From assembly GCF_003691585.1 (NCBI RefSeq), contig NZ_CP033169.1, forward strand, positions 682,001 to 746,000: 64,000 nucleotides of DNA, read 5' to 3'. The DNA comes from Biomaibacter acetigenes (GTDB taxonomy: Bacteria > Bacillota > Thermosediminibacteria > Thermosediminibacterales > Tepidanaerobacteraceae). The position numbers and the translations under genes were made by a program. Each line of letters starts with the position of its first letter. Positions within the stretch are counted from its first letter, which is position 1. The notes under the pieces are model-generated. The model was not told the DNA's origin and did no database searches. It saw nothing but the letters and a program-made list of their open reading frames with translations. Below, piece by piece: positions 15,747-25,358 of this stretch.

Positions 15747-16787
15747 ATGTTAAAAATGCAATTTAAGCTTTTTACATTGGTTCTTGTGCTGATGATGCTT
15801 GTAGTAGTAGGTTGCGGGACGTCAACAAAGACTCAACCGAACTCAGATACAAAAGCCCAGGACCAAAATCAAAATTCCGATAAAATTGTACTTAAACTCG
15901 CTCATGACCAGCAACCTAATCAAGGATATGGTATAGGTGTCAATAAAATGGTTCAGGAAGTTAAAGACAAGACTAATGGCAAAGTAGAAATTCAGGTCTT
16001 TGATAGAGGTGTTCTGGGAAATGAAAGGGATGTTGTTGAAGGCTTAAAAATGGGTACTATAGACATGGCCATAATAACAGCAGGGACATTAACTAATTTT
16101 GAACCTAAAATGGCGGCCATCAATATGCCCTTTATATTCAGAGATTGGGATCATGTCAATAAAGCATTAGAGGGTCCCATTGCTAATGAAGTTTTCCCTG
16201 CAATTGAAAGCAAACAAAAGATTAAACCATTAGCTGTTTATGCCCTTGGTTTCAGAAACATTGCCACTACTAAAAAAGAGATAAAATCTGTAGATGATCT
16301 CAAAGGCTTAAAAATACGTGTTCCTCAGGCTCCGGTTTTTCTTTCAACATTTAAAGCATTAGGAGCAAACCCGACACCCATGGCTTGGGGCGAACTCTAC
16401 ACCTCACTGCAAACCAATGTAGTGGACGGTTTTGAGAACAGTGCACAAGTAATGGACCAGTTTAAGATGTATGAAGTAACAAAATATCTCACCATCACCA
16501 ATCATATATGGGAAGGTGGAGTCGTTCTGATATCTGATAAAGCATGGGAGAAGCTCACGCCGGAATTTCAGCAGGTTCTTCAGAATGCGGCACAAGAAAG
16601 CGCTAAATATCAAAGGGATCAAGTTAAAGCCCAGGACGAGGATATGATCAAGTCATTGAAAGATAAGGGGATGAAAGTTACTCAAATACCCAGGGAACAG
16701 CTTGAAAAGGTTGCAAAACCTGTATACGACGAGTTGGGTAAACAATACGGTATAGAATCGTTAATAAAAGAGATTCAAGGTTTGTAA
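15747..16787 (+). CDS. dctP: TRAP transporter substrate-binding protein (DctP type)
   Basis: The 346-residue protein has a lipoprotein signal (VVGC, cysteine 23) and a DctP-family fold with IRVPQAPVFLSTFKALGANP, the segment that carries the family's conserved carboxylate-binding arginine, and PTPMAWGELYTSLQ. AAAGGAGG precedes the ATG. It supplies an organic or sugar acid to the small and large permeases downstream and is separated from them by a strong hairpin. Confidence 0.93.
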   Translation: MLKMQFKLFTLVLVLMMLVVVGCGTSTKTQPNSDTKAQDQNQNSDKIVLKLAHDQQPNQGYGIGVNKMVQEVKDKTNGKVEIQVFDRGVLGNERDVVEGLKMGTIDMAIITAGTLTNFEPKMAAINMPFIFRDWDHVNKALEGPIANEVFPAIESKQKIKPLAVYALGFRNIATTKKEIKSVDDLKGLKIRVPQAPVFLSTFKALGANPTPMAWGELYTSLQTNVVDGFENSAQVMDQFKMYEVTKYLTITNHIWEGGVVLISDKAWEKLTPEFQQVLQNAAQESAKYQRDQVKAQDEDMIKSLKDKGMKVTQIPREQLEKVAKPVYDELGKQYGIESLIKEIQGL

Positions 16788-16794
16788 ATAGTCT

Positions 16795-16812
16795 AGGGCC
16801 GATTTCGGCCCT
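16795..16812 (+). repeat. intercistronic hairpin after the TRAP binding-protein gene
   Basis: A 7-bp GC-rich stem (AGGGCCG / CGGCCCT) with loop ATTT lies 8 bp after the dctP stop and has no T-tract. It probably stabilises the upstream message or partially attenuates, giving more binding protein than permease. Confidence 0.55.
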
Positions 16813-16839
16813 CATAAATTTTCTTCTGGTGGTGATAAA

Positions 16840-17337
16840 ATGAATACACTTGGTGCCGTTCGACGTATTTTAATCAAGTTTTCAGAGACTATTGTAGTCA
16901 CCATGTTCTTGCTGATGATAACGGTTTCTTTTATACAGGTGGTATCCCGTTATATATTCAATTACTCATTGAGTTGGTCTGAAGAAATGGCGAGATATCT
17001 TTTTGTTTGGATTGTATTTCTGGGGGCACCTATTGTTCAGGATAGAAATGCCCACCTAGGTGTAGATCTTTTACTATCGAAATTCCAGGGTAGAGCAAAG
17101 GTTATACTTCAAATGTTAATAAATATTGCGATAGGTATTTTTACCCTTGTTCTAATTCGTACAGGGGCAGGGTTAGTTCTTATGACGATGGACCAGCCTT
17201 CAGCAGCCTTGAAAATACCGATGGCTTATATATATTTTTCCATCCCTTTGGGAGCTGGGATAATGCTTTTAGTATGTTTCCATGATGTTCTTAAAAGCAT
17301 TACAAATTTATCATTGAGAGGTGATACTGCGAAATGA
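16840..17337 (+). CDS. dctQ: TRAP transporter small permease (DctQ type)
   Basis: The 165-residue protein has four hydrophobic segments and the DctQ-like motif YSLSWSEEMARYLFVWIVFLG. GGTGGTGA precedes the ATG. It overlaps the large permease gene by ATGA. Confidence 0.9.
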   Translation: MNTLGAVRRILIKFSETIVVTMFLLMITVSFIQVVSRYIFNYSLSWSEEMARYLFVWIVFLGAPIVQDRNAHLGVDLLLSKFQGRAKVILQMLINIAIGIFTLVLIRTGAGLVLMTMDQPSAALKIPMAYIYFSIPLGAGIMLLVCFHDVLKSITNLSLRGDTAK

Positions 17338-18611
17338 GTTCTATATTACTTATTGTAGGTTTGATCGGCATTTTTTCAGGCATCCCTATAGCAGTAGCCC
17401 TTGGCCTTGGTTCCATCGTCTCCATTCTTCTGGTACCCGGTTTACCGCTTGAAGTTATACCACAGCGCATGATGGTAAATGTAGATTCCTTCCCTATGAT
17501 GGCCATACCTTTCTATATACTGGCCGGCGAGATAATGAGCAGCGGTGGTGTATCTCGCAGGCTTGTTAATTTTGCAAGTGCTCTTGTAGGCCATCTTAGA
17601 GCAGGCCTTGCAATGGTAGGAATTGTATCAAGTGTCATATTCGCAGGGATATCCGGATCGGCCGCTGCTGATACTTCTGCCATAGGATCTATACTGATTC
17701 CATCTATGGTCAAGAAAGGTTATGATAAAGGCTTTGTTGCAGCTTTACAAGCCTGTGCTGGTGCATTAGGCCCTATAATTCCCCCGAGCCTCGTAATGGT
17801 TATCTACGGGTCTATAACGGGGATATCAGTTGCGTCATTATTCATCGGAGGAATTATCCCGGGGCTTCTTATAGGTGCGGGTTTAATGCTGATCACATAT
17901 ATTGTAGCGGGGAAGTTTAATTATAAAGGCGAAAAAAGAGTAAATTTTAAAGAATTTATCCGGGTTTTAAGAGAATCCATTCTTGCATTGTTTTTACCAG
18001 TGATAATAATAGGTGGAATAGTCCTGGGCATTTTTACCCCGACAGAAGCTGGAGTCATAGCTACGGTCTATGCTTTTGTAGTCAGCATCTTCATTTATAA
18101 GGAGCTTAAAATTAAGGATATACCCAAAATTGTTTTAAATGCATCCATAAACACGGCATCTATACTGTTTATAGTGGCCGCGGCTTCTGTGGCATCATGG
18201 ATTTTTGCTAATGACCGTTTTGCGGACAGTATAGTAAAATTGTTGGGTATGGTAAGTGGCAATTATTATGTAACATTGTTTTTAATAATATTGTTCGTGT
18301 TATTAGTCGGAACAGTAGTTGAAACGGTTGCTGCGGCCATTTTATTAATTCCAGTGTTATTTCCTGTAGGTCAGGCGCTGGGGATGAATCCTATTCACTA
18401 TGGCGTGGTCATAGTCATCGCACTGGTCTTTGCCGGTATAACACCGCCGGTAGGAGTACTTCTATACATTACCTCCAGCATTGCAAAGGCTTCTTTTAGT
18501 GAGACATTAAAATGGTTGCCGCCTTTTTTGGCAGTTTGTTTGATAGTGCTTTTTGCATCGGCTTATATTCCCCAGCTAGTTACGTTTTTACCGAATTTAC
18601 TGATCCATTGA
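17334..18611 (+). CDS. dctM: TRAP transporter large permease (DctM type)
   Basis: The 425-residue membrane protein has about twelve hydrophobic segments and DctM-family motifs SGSAAADTSAIGSILIPSM and GPIIPPSLVMVIYG. It forms the sodium- or proton-coupled channel with DctQ. It ends the LacI-controlled operon; a clear terminator follows. Confidence 0.93.
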   Translation: MSSILLIVGLIGIFSGIPIAVALGLGSIVSILLVPGLPLEVIPQRMMVNVDSFPMMAIPFYILAGEIMSSGGVSRRLVNFASALVGHLRAGLAMVGIVSSVIFAGISGSAAADTSAIGSILIPSMVKKGYDKGFVAALQACAGALGPIIPPSLVMVIYGSITGISVASLFIGGIIPGLLIGAGLMLITYIVAGKFNYKGEKRVNFKEFIRVLRESILALFLPVIIIGGIVLGIFTPTEAGVIATVYAFVVSIFIYKELKIKDIPKIVLNASINTASILFIVAAASVASWIFANDRFADSIVKLLGMVSGNYYVTLFLIILFVLLVGTVVETVAAAILLIPVLFPVGQALGMNPIHYGVVIVIALVFAGITPPVGVLLYITSSIAKASFSETLKWLPPFLAVCLIVLFASAYIPQLVTFLPNLLIH

Positions 18612-18644
18612 TCTTTTCTATTCAGGATAAAAAAGTATTAGGTA

Positions 18645-18692
18645 AGGCCTTGATGCATGTAATTATAAAATCAAGGCCTCATTTTTTTATTT
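18645..18692 (+). terminator. terminator of the TRAP operon
   Basis: A 10-bp stem (AGGCCTTGAT / ATCAAGGCCT) with a 15-nt loop is followed by CATTTTTTTATTTT. Confidence 0.8.
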
Positions 18693-18802
18693 TCTATGTA
18701 AACAAAGACTATTTGAGTTAACGAAATGATTAGATTATAAGACATTAGAGATATGATGTTGTTTTCAGAAGAGAGTGGCCATATTAAAGAATACGTTATA
18801 AC

Positions 18803-19212
18803 CGGGGGATGCCGTTTTCATGACTATACTGGAGGGTACCGGCCTTCATAAGCGCCTTGTATATGTAAAGATAAAAGATGGGTACGATTTTGAAAAAGTA
18901 GCGGAAGCCATCAAACAAGACCCGTATTTTGTTCATGATGAAGCCCATGTGTATTGCGTCGACGACGTTGAAAGCCTTATTGATGTGGGGCATGGTGTCC
19001 ACATGGAAAGAAAAGGCGTGTCGGGTACAACTCACAGCCAGAGGATGGAATTCATCATGTCGGTAACAAACCCCGCAGCTACAGCCCAGGTCATGGTATC
19101 TGCCGCCAGGGCCAGCCCCAGGCAAAAACCCGAATGCTATACCCTGCCGGAAATCCCGCCCATTGATTATATTTTTGGGGAGAGGGATGTTTTGCTGCGG
19201 CGGTTGGCATAA
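18803..19212 (+). pseudogene. 5'-truncated diaminopimelate dehydrogenase paralogue
   Basis: The frame from 18820 (130 residues) matches the last 130 residues of the complete Ddh at 42577-43485 with about 13 differences. Nucleotide similarity extends back to about 18803 (GGGGATGCCGTTTTCATG versus GAGGACGCCGTATCTATG), where it stops. The NADP-binding Rossmann half is missing, so it cannot be a working dehydrogenase. The frame is still intact and most changes are mild, so the loss looks recent, or the fragment is kept. There is no good ribosome binding site. It sits directly before a peptide transporter operon whose last gene has a relic next to the full ddh. Confidence 0.85.
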
Positions 19213-19392
19213 ATCGGCATTATGATAATATATAATATTTATTAACCATATTTTTTTGATTTTAAGATAATGAAAATTTGCGAGAAGAAATATATTAATT
19301 ATATATAGAAAAAATAAAACACTAACAAAATAGGAATTATTAATTTTTTATCGAATTTAATTTAAACTAAAATAAAAAGGAGGTAAATTGAC

Positions 19393-21030
19393 ATGAAAGG
19401 TGTTTCTACAAAAAAGGTTTTTGTGCTGCTGGTGGTTCTAGCGATGATAGTATCGCTTATTGCTGGTTGCTCATCGGGTTCGACCACCCAGAAACAGGCA
19501 GGTAAGGCAGGGGGCGAAAAAACGCTTACCATTGCTTTGACTGCTGATCCCGGCACGGGTGACGTTCAATTGACTACCGATGATTATTTTATTCCTCTGA
19601 ACATCTATGACCGCCTGGTGGAAGCCGTTACTACCGGTCCCGGCAAATCTGAATTAAAACCCGGTCTCGCAGAAAGCTGGGATGTATCTCCTGATGGCAA
19701 GGTATACACTTTTCATTTAAGAAAAGGTGTGAAATTCCACAATGGCGAAGAACTTAAAGCCGATGATGTGCTTTATACGTTTGATAGGATGTTAAACCCA
19801 AAGACAAAAGCCTTGAATACCGACTTTCTTGACATGATTGCCGGAGCAAAGGACAGAATGGATGGAAAGGCGGACTCTACCAGCGGTCTTAAGGTCATCG
19901 ACGGTTACACCATAGAGATAACTCTGGCGGAACCATATGCTCCATTTCTTGCAAACCTTGCTACACCTGCGGGTTCCATCTACAACCGGAAGGCCACCGA
20001 AGCTGCGGGCGCCGATTTTGGCGTAAAGCCTGAAGCAACGGTAGGAACCGGTCCCTTCAAATTGTCGGGCTGGACCTTTAACAGTGAAGTGGTGCTGACC
20101 GCTAACAAGGATTATTTCCTGGGGAAACCAGATATCGATAAAATAGTCGCAAAGGTGGTTCCCGATGCCGAGACCCAGAGAATGATGTTCGAAAAGGGAG
20201 AACTGGATGTATTTGACTGCGACAATGCCCGTTCCCAGATACCTTATTTTACGAAGAACGACAAATGGAAGGATTATATAGTGAGCGGTCCCCGTGTTGG
20301 TACATATTACTATGCCATTAACGAATCTATCAAACCCTTTGATGATGTAAGAGTAAGAAAAGCGATTCAACATTCGATAGACAGACAGCTTCTTCTGGAT
20401 AGACTTTATTACGGCACCGGAACCATAGCCAAAGGTATAATGGCTCCCGGCCTTGCGGGTTACAACCCGGATCTGCCCGGCATTCCCTATGATACTGCAA
20501 AGGCGAAGGAATTGCTTAAGGAAGCGGGTTATCCCGACGGCTTCAATATGACCATAGCCCAGATTACCGATTCGCCCAGCACATTGAAGATAAATGAAGC
20601 GGTCCAGGCCATGTTGAATGATGTGGGCATTAAGGCGGAAATAAACCACATGGACGAGGCCGCATATTTTGCCACCAGAAAAGAAGGGAAACTTCCCATG
20701 TATCAGGCGGATTGGTCAGCAGATTTCAATGACCCGGACAATTTCATATATACTTTCTTTGCTCCAAGAAACTCCGTAGCCAGGTCTTTCAATTATACTA
20801 ATGCCCAGGTTCAGGCGGACCTTGAAAGAGCCCGGGTCATGACCAACATGGATGAACGGTATAAGCTGTATCAGGAAATTGAAAAGAAGATTGTATATGA
20901 AGATGCGGCGTGGGTGCCTTTGTTCCACTTGAACCACCTGTTTGTGGTACAGCCTAAAGTCAAAAACTTCAAGGTTTCATGGAACGGTTGGAGCAACATG
21001 CCCTACTACGAAGTCAAAATAGAACAATAG
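19393..21030 (+). CDS. peptide ABC transporter substrate-binding lipoprotein (SBP family 5)
   Basis: The 545-residue protein has a lipoprotein signal (IAGC, cysteine 26) and a family 5 extracytoplasmic binding fold, with the signature stretch [20 protein letters not shown] and [11 protein letters not shown]. It binds oligopeptides or dipeptides, though the family also binds nickel and opines. AAGGAGGT precedes the ATG at 19393. It leads a five-gene transporter operon. The upstream 180 bp are AT-rich with no clear promoter. Confidence 0.93.
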   Translation: MKGVSTKKVFVLLVVLAMIVSLIAGCSSGSTTQKQAGKAGGEKTLTIALTADPGTGDVQLTTDDYFIPLNIYDRLVEAVTTGPGKSELKPGLAESWDVSPDGKVYTFHLRKGVKFHNGEELKADDVLYTFDRMLNPKTKALNTDFLDMIAGAKDRMDGKADSTSGLKVIDGYTIEITLAEPYAPFLANLATPAGSIYNRKATEAAGADFGVKPEATVGTGPFKLSGWTFNSEVVLTANKDYFLGKPDIDKIVAKVVPDAETQRMMFEKGELDVFDCDNARSQIPYFTKNDKWKDYIVSGPRVGTYYYAINESIKPFDDVRVRKAIQHSIDRQLLLDRLYYGTGTIAKGIMAPGLAGYNPDLPGIPYDTAKAKELLKEAGYPDGFNMTIAQITDSPSTLKINEAVQAMLNDVGIKAEINHMDEAAYFATRKEGKLPMYQADWSADFNDPDNFIYTFFAPRNSVARSFNYTNAQVQADLERARVMTNMDERYKLYQEIEKKIVYEDAAWVPLFHLNHLFVVQPKVKNFKVSWNGWSNMPYYEVKIEQ

Positions 21031-21037
21031 CGCAAAA

Positions 21038-21078
21038 GCAGGGCCCTGAACGAGCGTAAAGCAAGGTCAGGGCCCTGC
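21038..21078 (+). repeat. intercistronic hairpin after the peptide-binding-protein gene
   Basis: A perfect 12-bp stem (GCAGGGCCCTGA / TCAGGGCCCTGC) with a 17-nt loop starts 7 bp after the stop and has no T-tract. Confidence 0.65.
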
Positions 21079-21121
21079 CGTAAATCTATTACAACGGATT
21101 AGCCTGAATTGAGGTGAAATC

Positions 21122-22042
21122 ATGACAGGATATATAATAAAAAGAATCCTGATATCTATCCCGGTAATCATAGGCATCACGGTAATAACTTTTTTTCTTT
21201 TGAACGTTGTTCCGGGAGATCCGGTGGTCTTGATGATGAAAGAACATATAAGTCCCGATGTGGTGGAAAGGGTAAAGGCCGAAATGCATTTGAACGATCC
21301 GGTTTATCTCAGGTATATAAAATATATGTGGGGAGCGCTTCATGGAGATCTCGGCAGGTCTTACAAACTTAACCGTGAAGTGGCAGATCTAATAGTTGAC
21401 GCATTTCCGAACACGTTGAAGCTGTCGGTGGCCGCGGTGTTAATAGCATGGATAGTGGGCATACCGGCCGGCATAGTCTCAGCGGTAAAACAGTATTCTT
21501 TCATAGATAATTTTTTTATGGGATTTGCTCTACTTGGAGTGTCCATGCCGGTGTTCTGGTCCGCATTGATAATGCAGTACATCTTTGCATTAAAGCTGGG
21601 ACTGCTGCCGGTATCGGGGTTTGCCGGGCCCCAGTATATCATCATGCCCGCCATTGTACTGGGCTGGAGTTCGGCGGCGTCCATCGCGAGGCTTACCAGA
21701 TCCAGCCTGCTTGAAGTGATAAGGACGGATTATATAAGGACGGCCAGGGCCAAGGGGTTGAGGGAGTGGCAGGTGGTATTTTACCATGCATTGAAAAATT
21801 CCATGCTGCCTGTTGTGACAATAATGGCAATCCAGATAGCAAGCCTGCTGTCGGGAGCGGTGATAACCGAGAGCGTTTTTGGGATCCCCGGAATAGGCAG
21901 GCTTTCCGTAAATGCCATTCAAAACCGGGATATGCCCCTCCTGCAGGGTACTTTGATTTTTACGGTGGTACTTGTTATCCTGGGCAACCTCTTTGCCGAT
22001 ATCGCTTATTCATATCTTGACCCCAGGATAAAATACGAGTAA
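21122..22042 (+). CDS. peptide ABC transporter permease (DppB/OppB type)
   Basis: The 306-residue protein has six predicted membrane segments and the inner-membrane-component motif in EWQVVFYHALKNSMLPVV. GAGGTG precedes the ATG. It pairs with the DppC-type permease 14 bp downstream. Confidence 0.93.
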   Translation: MTGYIIKRILISIPVIIGITVITFFLLNVVPGDPVVLMMKEHISPDVVERVKAEMHLNDPVYLRYIKYMWGALHGDLGRSYKLNREVADLIVDAFPNTLKLSVAAVLIAWIVGIPAGIVSAVKQYSFIDNFFMGFALLGVSMPVFWSALIMQYIFALKLGLLPVSGFAGPQYIIMPAIVLGWSSAASIARLTRSSLLEVIRTDYIRTARAKGLREWQVVFYHALKNSMLPVVTIMAIQIASLLSGAVITESVFGIPGIGRLSVNAIQNRDMPLLQGTLIFTVVLVILGNLFADIAYSYLDPRIKYE

Positions 22043-22056
22043 AGGAGGGGACCCGG

Positions 22057-22968
22057 ATGATTGAATTAAACAAGAAAAACGTACCGTCACAGGAACTGGA
22101 ATTTGATGAAGAGATGGAACTGCAGGGTACCACCTTTATAAGAGAAGTATGGTACAGATTCAGAAGAAATAAAATGGCCATGGTGGGCGCCATTACCATC
22201 ATACTTCTCATTTTTGTCGCCGTTTTTGCTCCATGGGTTGCCCCTTACGACCCGTATAAAGTGGACTTAAAAGAACAGTTTATAGCGCCCGGCGCAAAAT
22301 ACTTTTTGGGCACCGATATGTACGGCAGGGATGTTTTGAGCCGGGTTATATTCGGGACCCGTATTTCTCTGATAATAGGTCTGGTGCCATCAATAATTTC
22401 CATGGTTCTTGGTTCTGTACTGGGTATAATATCCGGGTATTACGGCGGCAAGGTGGATACGGCCATCATGAGGGTCGCCGACATGGTTATGGCGTTTCCT
22501 TCTCTACTTCTGGCAATGGCGGTAATGTACACTCTGGGGGCTAATTTATACAACATTTTTATCGCTTTGAGCATCGTAGGTTGGGCCGGAACGGCCAGGG
22601 TGGTGAGGGCCCAGACGCTATCCATAAAAGAAAAGGAATTTGTGGAGGCGGCAAGAGCCATTGGAGTTAAAAACTGGATTATAATGATACGGCATATTTT
22701 TCCAAACTGTGTGGCACCGCTCCTGGTGCTTTTGACCCTTGGAATTCCCGAGGCGATCATGTCGGAAGCCAGTCTCAGCTTTTTGGGTGTAGGGGCGCAG
22801 CCGCCCACTCCAAGCTGGGGTCTCATGATCTCAAACGGCAAGGAATATCTTTTTTCCGCCCCATGGGTGGCCATTAGTCCTGGTTTTGCCATATTGATAA
22901 TCGTACTGGCCTTCAACTTTCTGGGCGACGGTCTGAGGGACGCTCTAGATCCCTTTATGAAGCAGTAG
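22057..22968 (+). CDS. peptide ABC transporter permease (DppC/OppC type)
   Basis: The 303-residue protein has an N-terminal cytoplasmic extension, six membrane segments and the EAA-type loop EAARAIGVKNWIIMIRHIFP. The C-terminal GDGLRDALDPFMKQ is typical of OppC. AGGAGG precedes the ATG. Confidence 0.93.
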   Translation: MIELNKKNVPSQELEFDEEMELQGTTFIREVWYRFRRNKMAMVGAITIILLIFVAVFAPWVAPYDPYKVDLKEQFIAPGAKYFLGTDMYGRDVLSRVIFGTRISLIIGLVPSIISMVLGSVLGIISGYYGGKVDTAIMRVADMVMAFPSLLLAMAVMYTLGANLYNIFIALSIVGWAGTARVVRAQTLSIKEKEFVEAARAIGVKNWIIMIRHIFPNCVAPLLVLLTLGIPEAIMSEASLSFLGVGAQPPTPSWGLMISNGKEYLFSAPWVAISPGFAILIIVLAFNFLGDGLRDALDPFMKQ

Positions 22969-22980
22969 AGGTGATAAAAT

Positions 22981-23958
22981 ATGAACAATGATGTACTGAT
23001 AGATATTAAAAATCTCAAAACCTATTTTTATATGGATGAAGGTGTAGTGCCCGCTGTGGATGGAGTCAGCTTTAAGATAAATAAGGGAAAGACTCTAGGC
23101 CTTGTAGGAGAATCGGGTTGCGGCAAAAGTGTGACCGCTCTTTCCATACTGAAATTGATCCCGTCGCCTCCGGGCAGGATTGTGGAGGGAGAAATAATTT
23201 TTGAAGGCCAGGACCTGGTTAAAAAATCGGCGGATGAGATGTGTGCCATCCGCGGAAACGACATAGCGATGATTTTTCAGGAACCGATGACCTCGCTGAA
23301 TCCGGTTTATACGGTTGGTAAACAGGTTGCAGAATCGTTGAAGATTCACCGCCACCTGACACCGAAAGAAGCAGAAGAAAAAACTCTGGAACTGTTCAAC
23401 CTGGTAGGAATACCGGACCCGAAGAGGAGGTTGAACAATTATCCACATCAACTGTCAGGGGGTCTCAGGCAGAGAGTCATGATTGCCATGGCTCTGGCCT
23501 GCAACCCAAAATTGCTGATAGCCGACGAGCCTACAACGGCTCTTGATGTTACGATACAGGCACAGATCCTGCGGCTAATAAAACAACTGCAGGAAAAAAT
23601 AAACATGTCGGTTTTGATGATTACCCATGACCTTGGCGTGATAGCGGAAGTTTCGGATGATGTCTGCGTGATGTACGCCGGGACAGCGGTGGAATATGCC
23701 GATGTATATACCATTTTTGACAAGCCGCTTCATCCGTATACCATTGGCCTCTACAACTCCATACCCAAACTTTCCCAGGATGAAAACAAGAAACTTTTCA
23801 ATATACCCGGCGTGGTGCCAAACTTATTGCATCTGCCTGAAGGATGCCGGTTCTGGCCTCGATGCGGCGATGCAAAAGACATATGCAGACAGAAGAACCC
23901 GGAATTTTTTGAGGCGGAAAAAGGCCACCGGGTGAAATGCTGGAAATATCAGAAATAA
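22981..23958 (+). CDS. peptide ABC transporter ATP-binding protein (DppD/OppD type)
   Basis: The 325-residue ATPase has Walker [10 protein letters not shown], signature [10 protein letters not shown], Walker [13 protein letters not shown] and the C-terminal oligopeptide-transporter extension with a cysteine motif ([14 protein letters not shown]) that in relatives can hold an iron-sulfur cluster. It lies in tight spacing between the permease and the second ATPase. Confidence 0.93.
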   Translation: MNNDVLIDIKNLKTYFYMDEGVVPAVDGVSFKINKGKTLGLVGESGCGKSVTALSILKLIPSPPGRIVEGEIIFEGQDLVKKSADEMCAIRGNDIAMIFQEPMTSLNPVYTVGKQVAESLKIHRHLTPKEAEEKTLELFNLVGIPDPKRRLNNYPHQLSGGLRQRVMIAMALACNPKLLIADEPTTALDVTIQAQILRLIKQLQEKINMSVLMITHDLGVIAEVSDDVCVMYAGTAVEYADVYTIFDKPLHPYTIGLYNSIPKLSQDENKKLFNIPGVVPNLLHLPEGCRFWPRCGDAKDICRQKNPEFFEAEKGHRVKCWKYQK

Positions 23959-23975
23959 CCGAGGAGGTAATTTTT

Positions 23976-24947
23976 TTGGATGCACAGTTCCTGATCGAAG
24001 CAAAAGGTCTTAAAAAATACTTCTCCACAGAAGGTACCGGTCTTATCAAAAAAAATAAAGGCATTGTCCATGCTGTGGACGGTATAGATTTAATAGTTCG
24101 AAAAGGCGAGACTGTCGGCCTTGTAGGTGAATCAGGATGCGGCAAAAGCACTCTTGGAAGGCTCATATTGAGGCTGATAGAACCCACAGCCGGAGAACTC
24201 TTTTTTGAAGGGCAGAATCTATATAAAATAAGTGGAGAAAATCTTCGGCAGATGAGAAAAAAGATGCAGATTATATTTCAGGATCCTTATGCTTCGTTAA
24301 ATCCCCGGATGCCTGTGGCAGACATAATAGGAGAACCACTTATAACTCATGGTATGGCCTATGGTAAGGAAAAAGAGCATCGGGTAATGGAATTGATGAA
24401 GATAGTGGGTTTGAGGCCATATCATATGAAACGTTACCCCCATCAATTCAGCGGCGGCCAGAGGCAGAGGATCGGCATTGCCAGAGCTCTTGCTTTAAAC
24501 CCCGAGCTTGTAGTATGCGATGAACCGGTATCGGCCCTGGATGTTTCAATACAATCTCAGGTATTAAATCTTTTAAAGGATCTGCAACAAAAATTCAATC
24601 TAACCTATATTTTTATTTCCCATGATTTAAGGGTTGTAAAATACATTTCTGACAGGGTTTACGTTATGTTTCTCGGCAAGATAGTGGAGTCGGGAAAAAC
24701 CAGGGATATATATAACAACCCGCTGCATCCGTATACAAGATTCTTGATGTCGGCGGTGCCCGAAGCCAATCCGCATATAAGGGACAGGGAGAGGGTTATC
24801 CTTGAAGGGGATGTGCCGAGTCCCATAAATCCTCCTTCCGGCTGCAGGTTCCATACCAGGTGTCCCATGGCGAAGGCCGTATGCGGTGAACTGGAACCTC
24901 CCCAGGTTGACATGAATGGTCATTTTGTAGCTTGCCATAGAATATAA
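23976..24947 (+). CDS. peptide ABC transporter ATP-binding protein (DppF/OppF type)
   Basis: The 323-residue ATPase has Walker [10 protein letters not shown], signature [10 protein letters not shown], Walker [13 protein letters not shown] and the C-terminal cysteine motif [15 protein letters not shown] chose the TTG at 23976 because GAGGAGG lies 8 bp upstream; the ATG at 23937 would lie inside the upstream gene and lacks a site. A relic of the last ~34 codons of a close homologue lies at 43511-43614, directly downstream of ddh. Confidence 0.92.
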   Translation: MDAQFLIEAKGLKKYFSTEGTGLIKKNKGIVHAVDGIDLIVRKGETVGLVGESGCGKSTLGRLILRLIEPTAGELFFEGQNLYKISGENLRQMRKKMQIIFQDPYASLNPRMPVADIIGEPLITHGMAYGKEKEHRVMELMKIVGLRPYHMKRYPHQFSGGQRQRIGIARALALNPELVVCDEPVSALDVSIQSQVLNLLKDLQQKFNLTYIFISHDLRVVKYISDRVYVMFLGKIVESGKTRDIYNNPLHPYTRFLMSAVPEANPHIRDRERVILEGDVPSPINPPSGCRFHTRCPMAKAVCGELEPPQVDMNGHFVACHRI

Positions 24948-24979
24948 AGTGGAATATAAACCCTGTTTTCTGCAAATTT

Positions 24980-25012
24980 ATGGATTTTCCTGAAGAAAAT
25001 CCATTTTTTTAT
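24980..25012 (+). terminator. terminator of the peptide transporter operon
   Basis: A 10-bp stem (ATGGATTTTC / GAAAATCCAT) with loop CTGAA is followed by TTTTTTATTT. From here to the first sugar-operon gene there are about 340 bp, holding the palindrome at 25148, a stretch of eight G (25193-25200), and a short upstream frame. Confidence 0.8.
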
Positions 25013-25147
25013 TTATATTTAATATAACTCAATTAAAATATAATATTTCTATTGCTCCAGTTATAAAATAGACAATCAAATAAAAGTTATTAATATAACA
25101 AAGAAGGATTTTTTACAGAAGCGTCGAATTAATATTACAAAAGTTAT

Positions 25148-25177
25148 GATGTGAAAATGTAATTACATATTCACATC
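25148..25177. promoter_or_regulatory. 30-bp near-perfect palindrome, candidate operator of the sugar operon
   Basis: Arms GATGTGAA and TTCACATC enclose a core ATGTAATTACAT; only the bases at positions 9 and 22 break symmetry. The core resembles GntR-family operators and the flanks resemble TGTGA/TCACA half-sites. It lies about 180 bp before the first gene of the operon that encodes a GntR-family regulator, its most likely binder. Confidence 0.5.
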
Positions 25178-25298
25178 ACTACATATTTTAAAAGGGGGGG
25201 AAAGGTAGAAAGCGGTTTTTGAAAAAGGCTATACTAGAAGTGGTATTTTAAGGAGGTGGGGTCTGATTGCTTTCATGAATTTAAAGTGAGGTTCAAAT

Positions 25299-25358
25299 AT
25301 GGTAGATAATTTAAATGCTTCATTAAATCATGAAATATTAGGGAGGAAAAATATATGA
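25299..25358 (+). CDS. possible 19-codon leader peptide overlapping the sugar-binding-protein gene
   Basis: ATG at 25299, with GTGAGG 7 bp upstream, opens a 19-codon frame (MVDNLNASLNHEILGRKNI) that stops with TGA overlapping the ATG of the binding protein (ATGA). The arrangement would allow translational coupling. The peptide shows no recognised pattern, so this may be chance. Confidence 0.3.
   Translation: MVDNLNASLNHEILGRKNI

Noticed and set aside
18512-18721. 69-codon frame at the end of dctM
   Set aside because: It overlaps dctM in another frame and runs through the terminator.
19213-19392. Sigma-54 promoter before the peptide transporter (TGGCATAAATCGGCAT near 19205)
   Set aside because: The -24 part fits but the -12 part reads GGCAT in place of TTGCW, and it overlaps the end of the ddh fragment.
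19792-20649. 285-codon minus-strand frame
   Set aside because: It is fully antisense to the peptide-binding-protein gene, which has all expected motifs.
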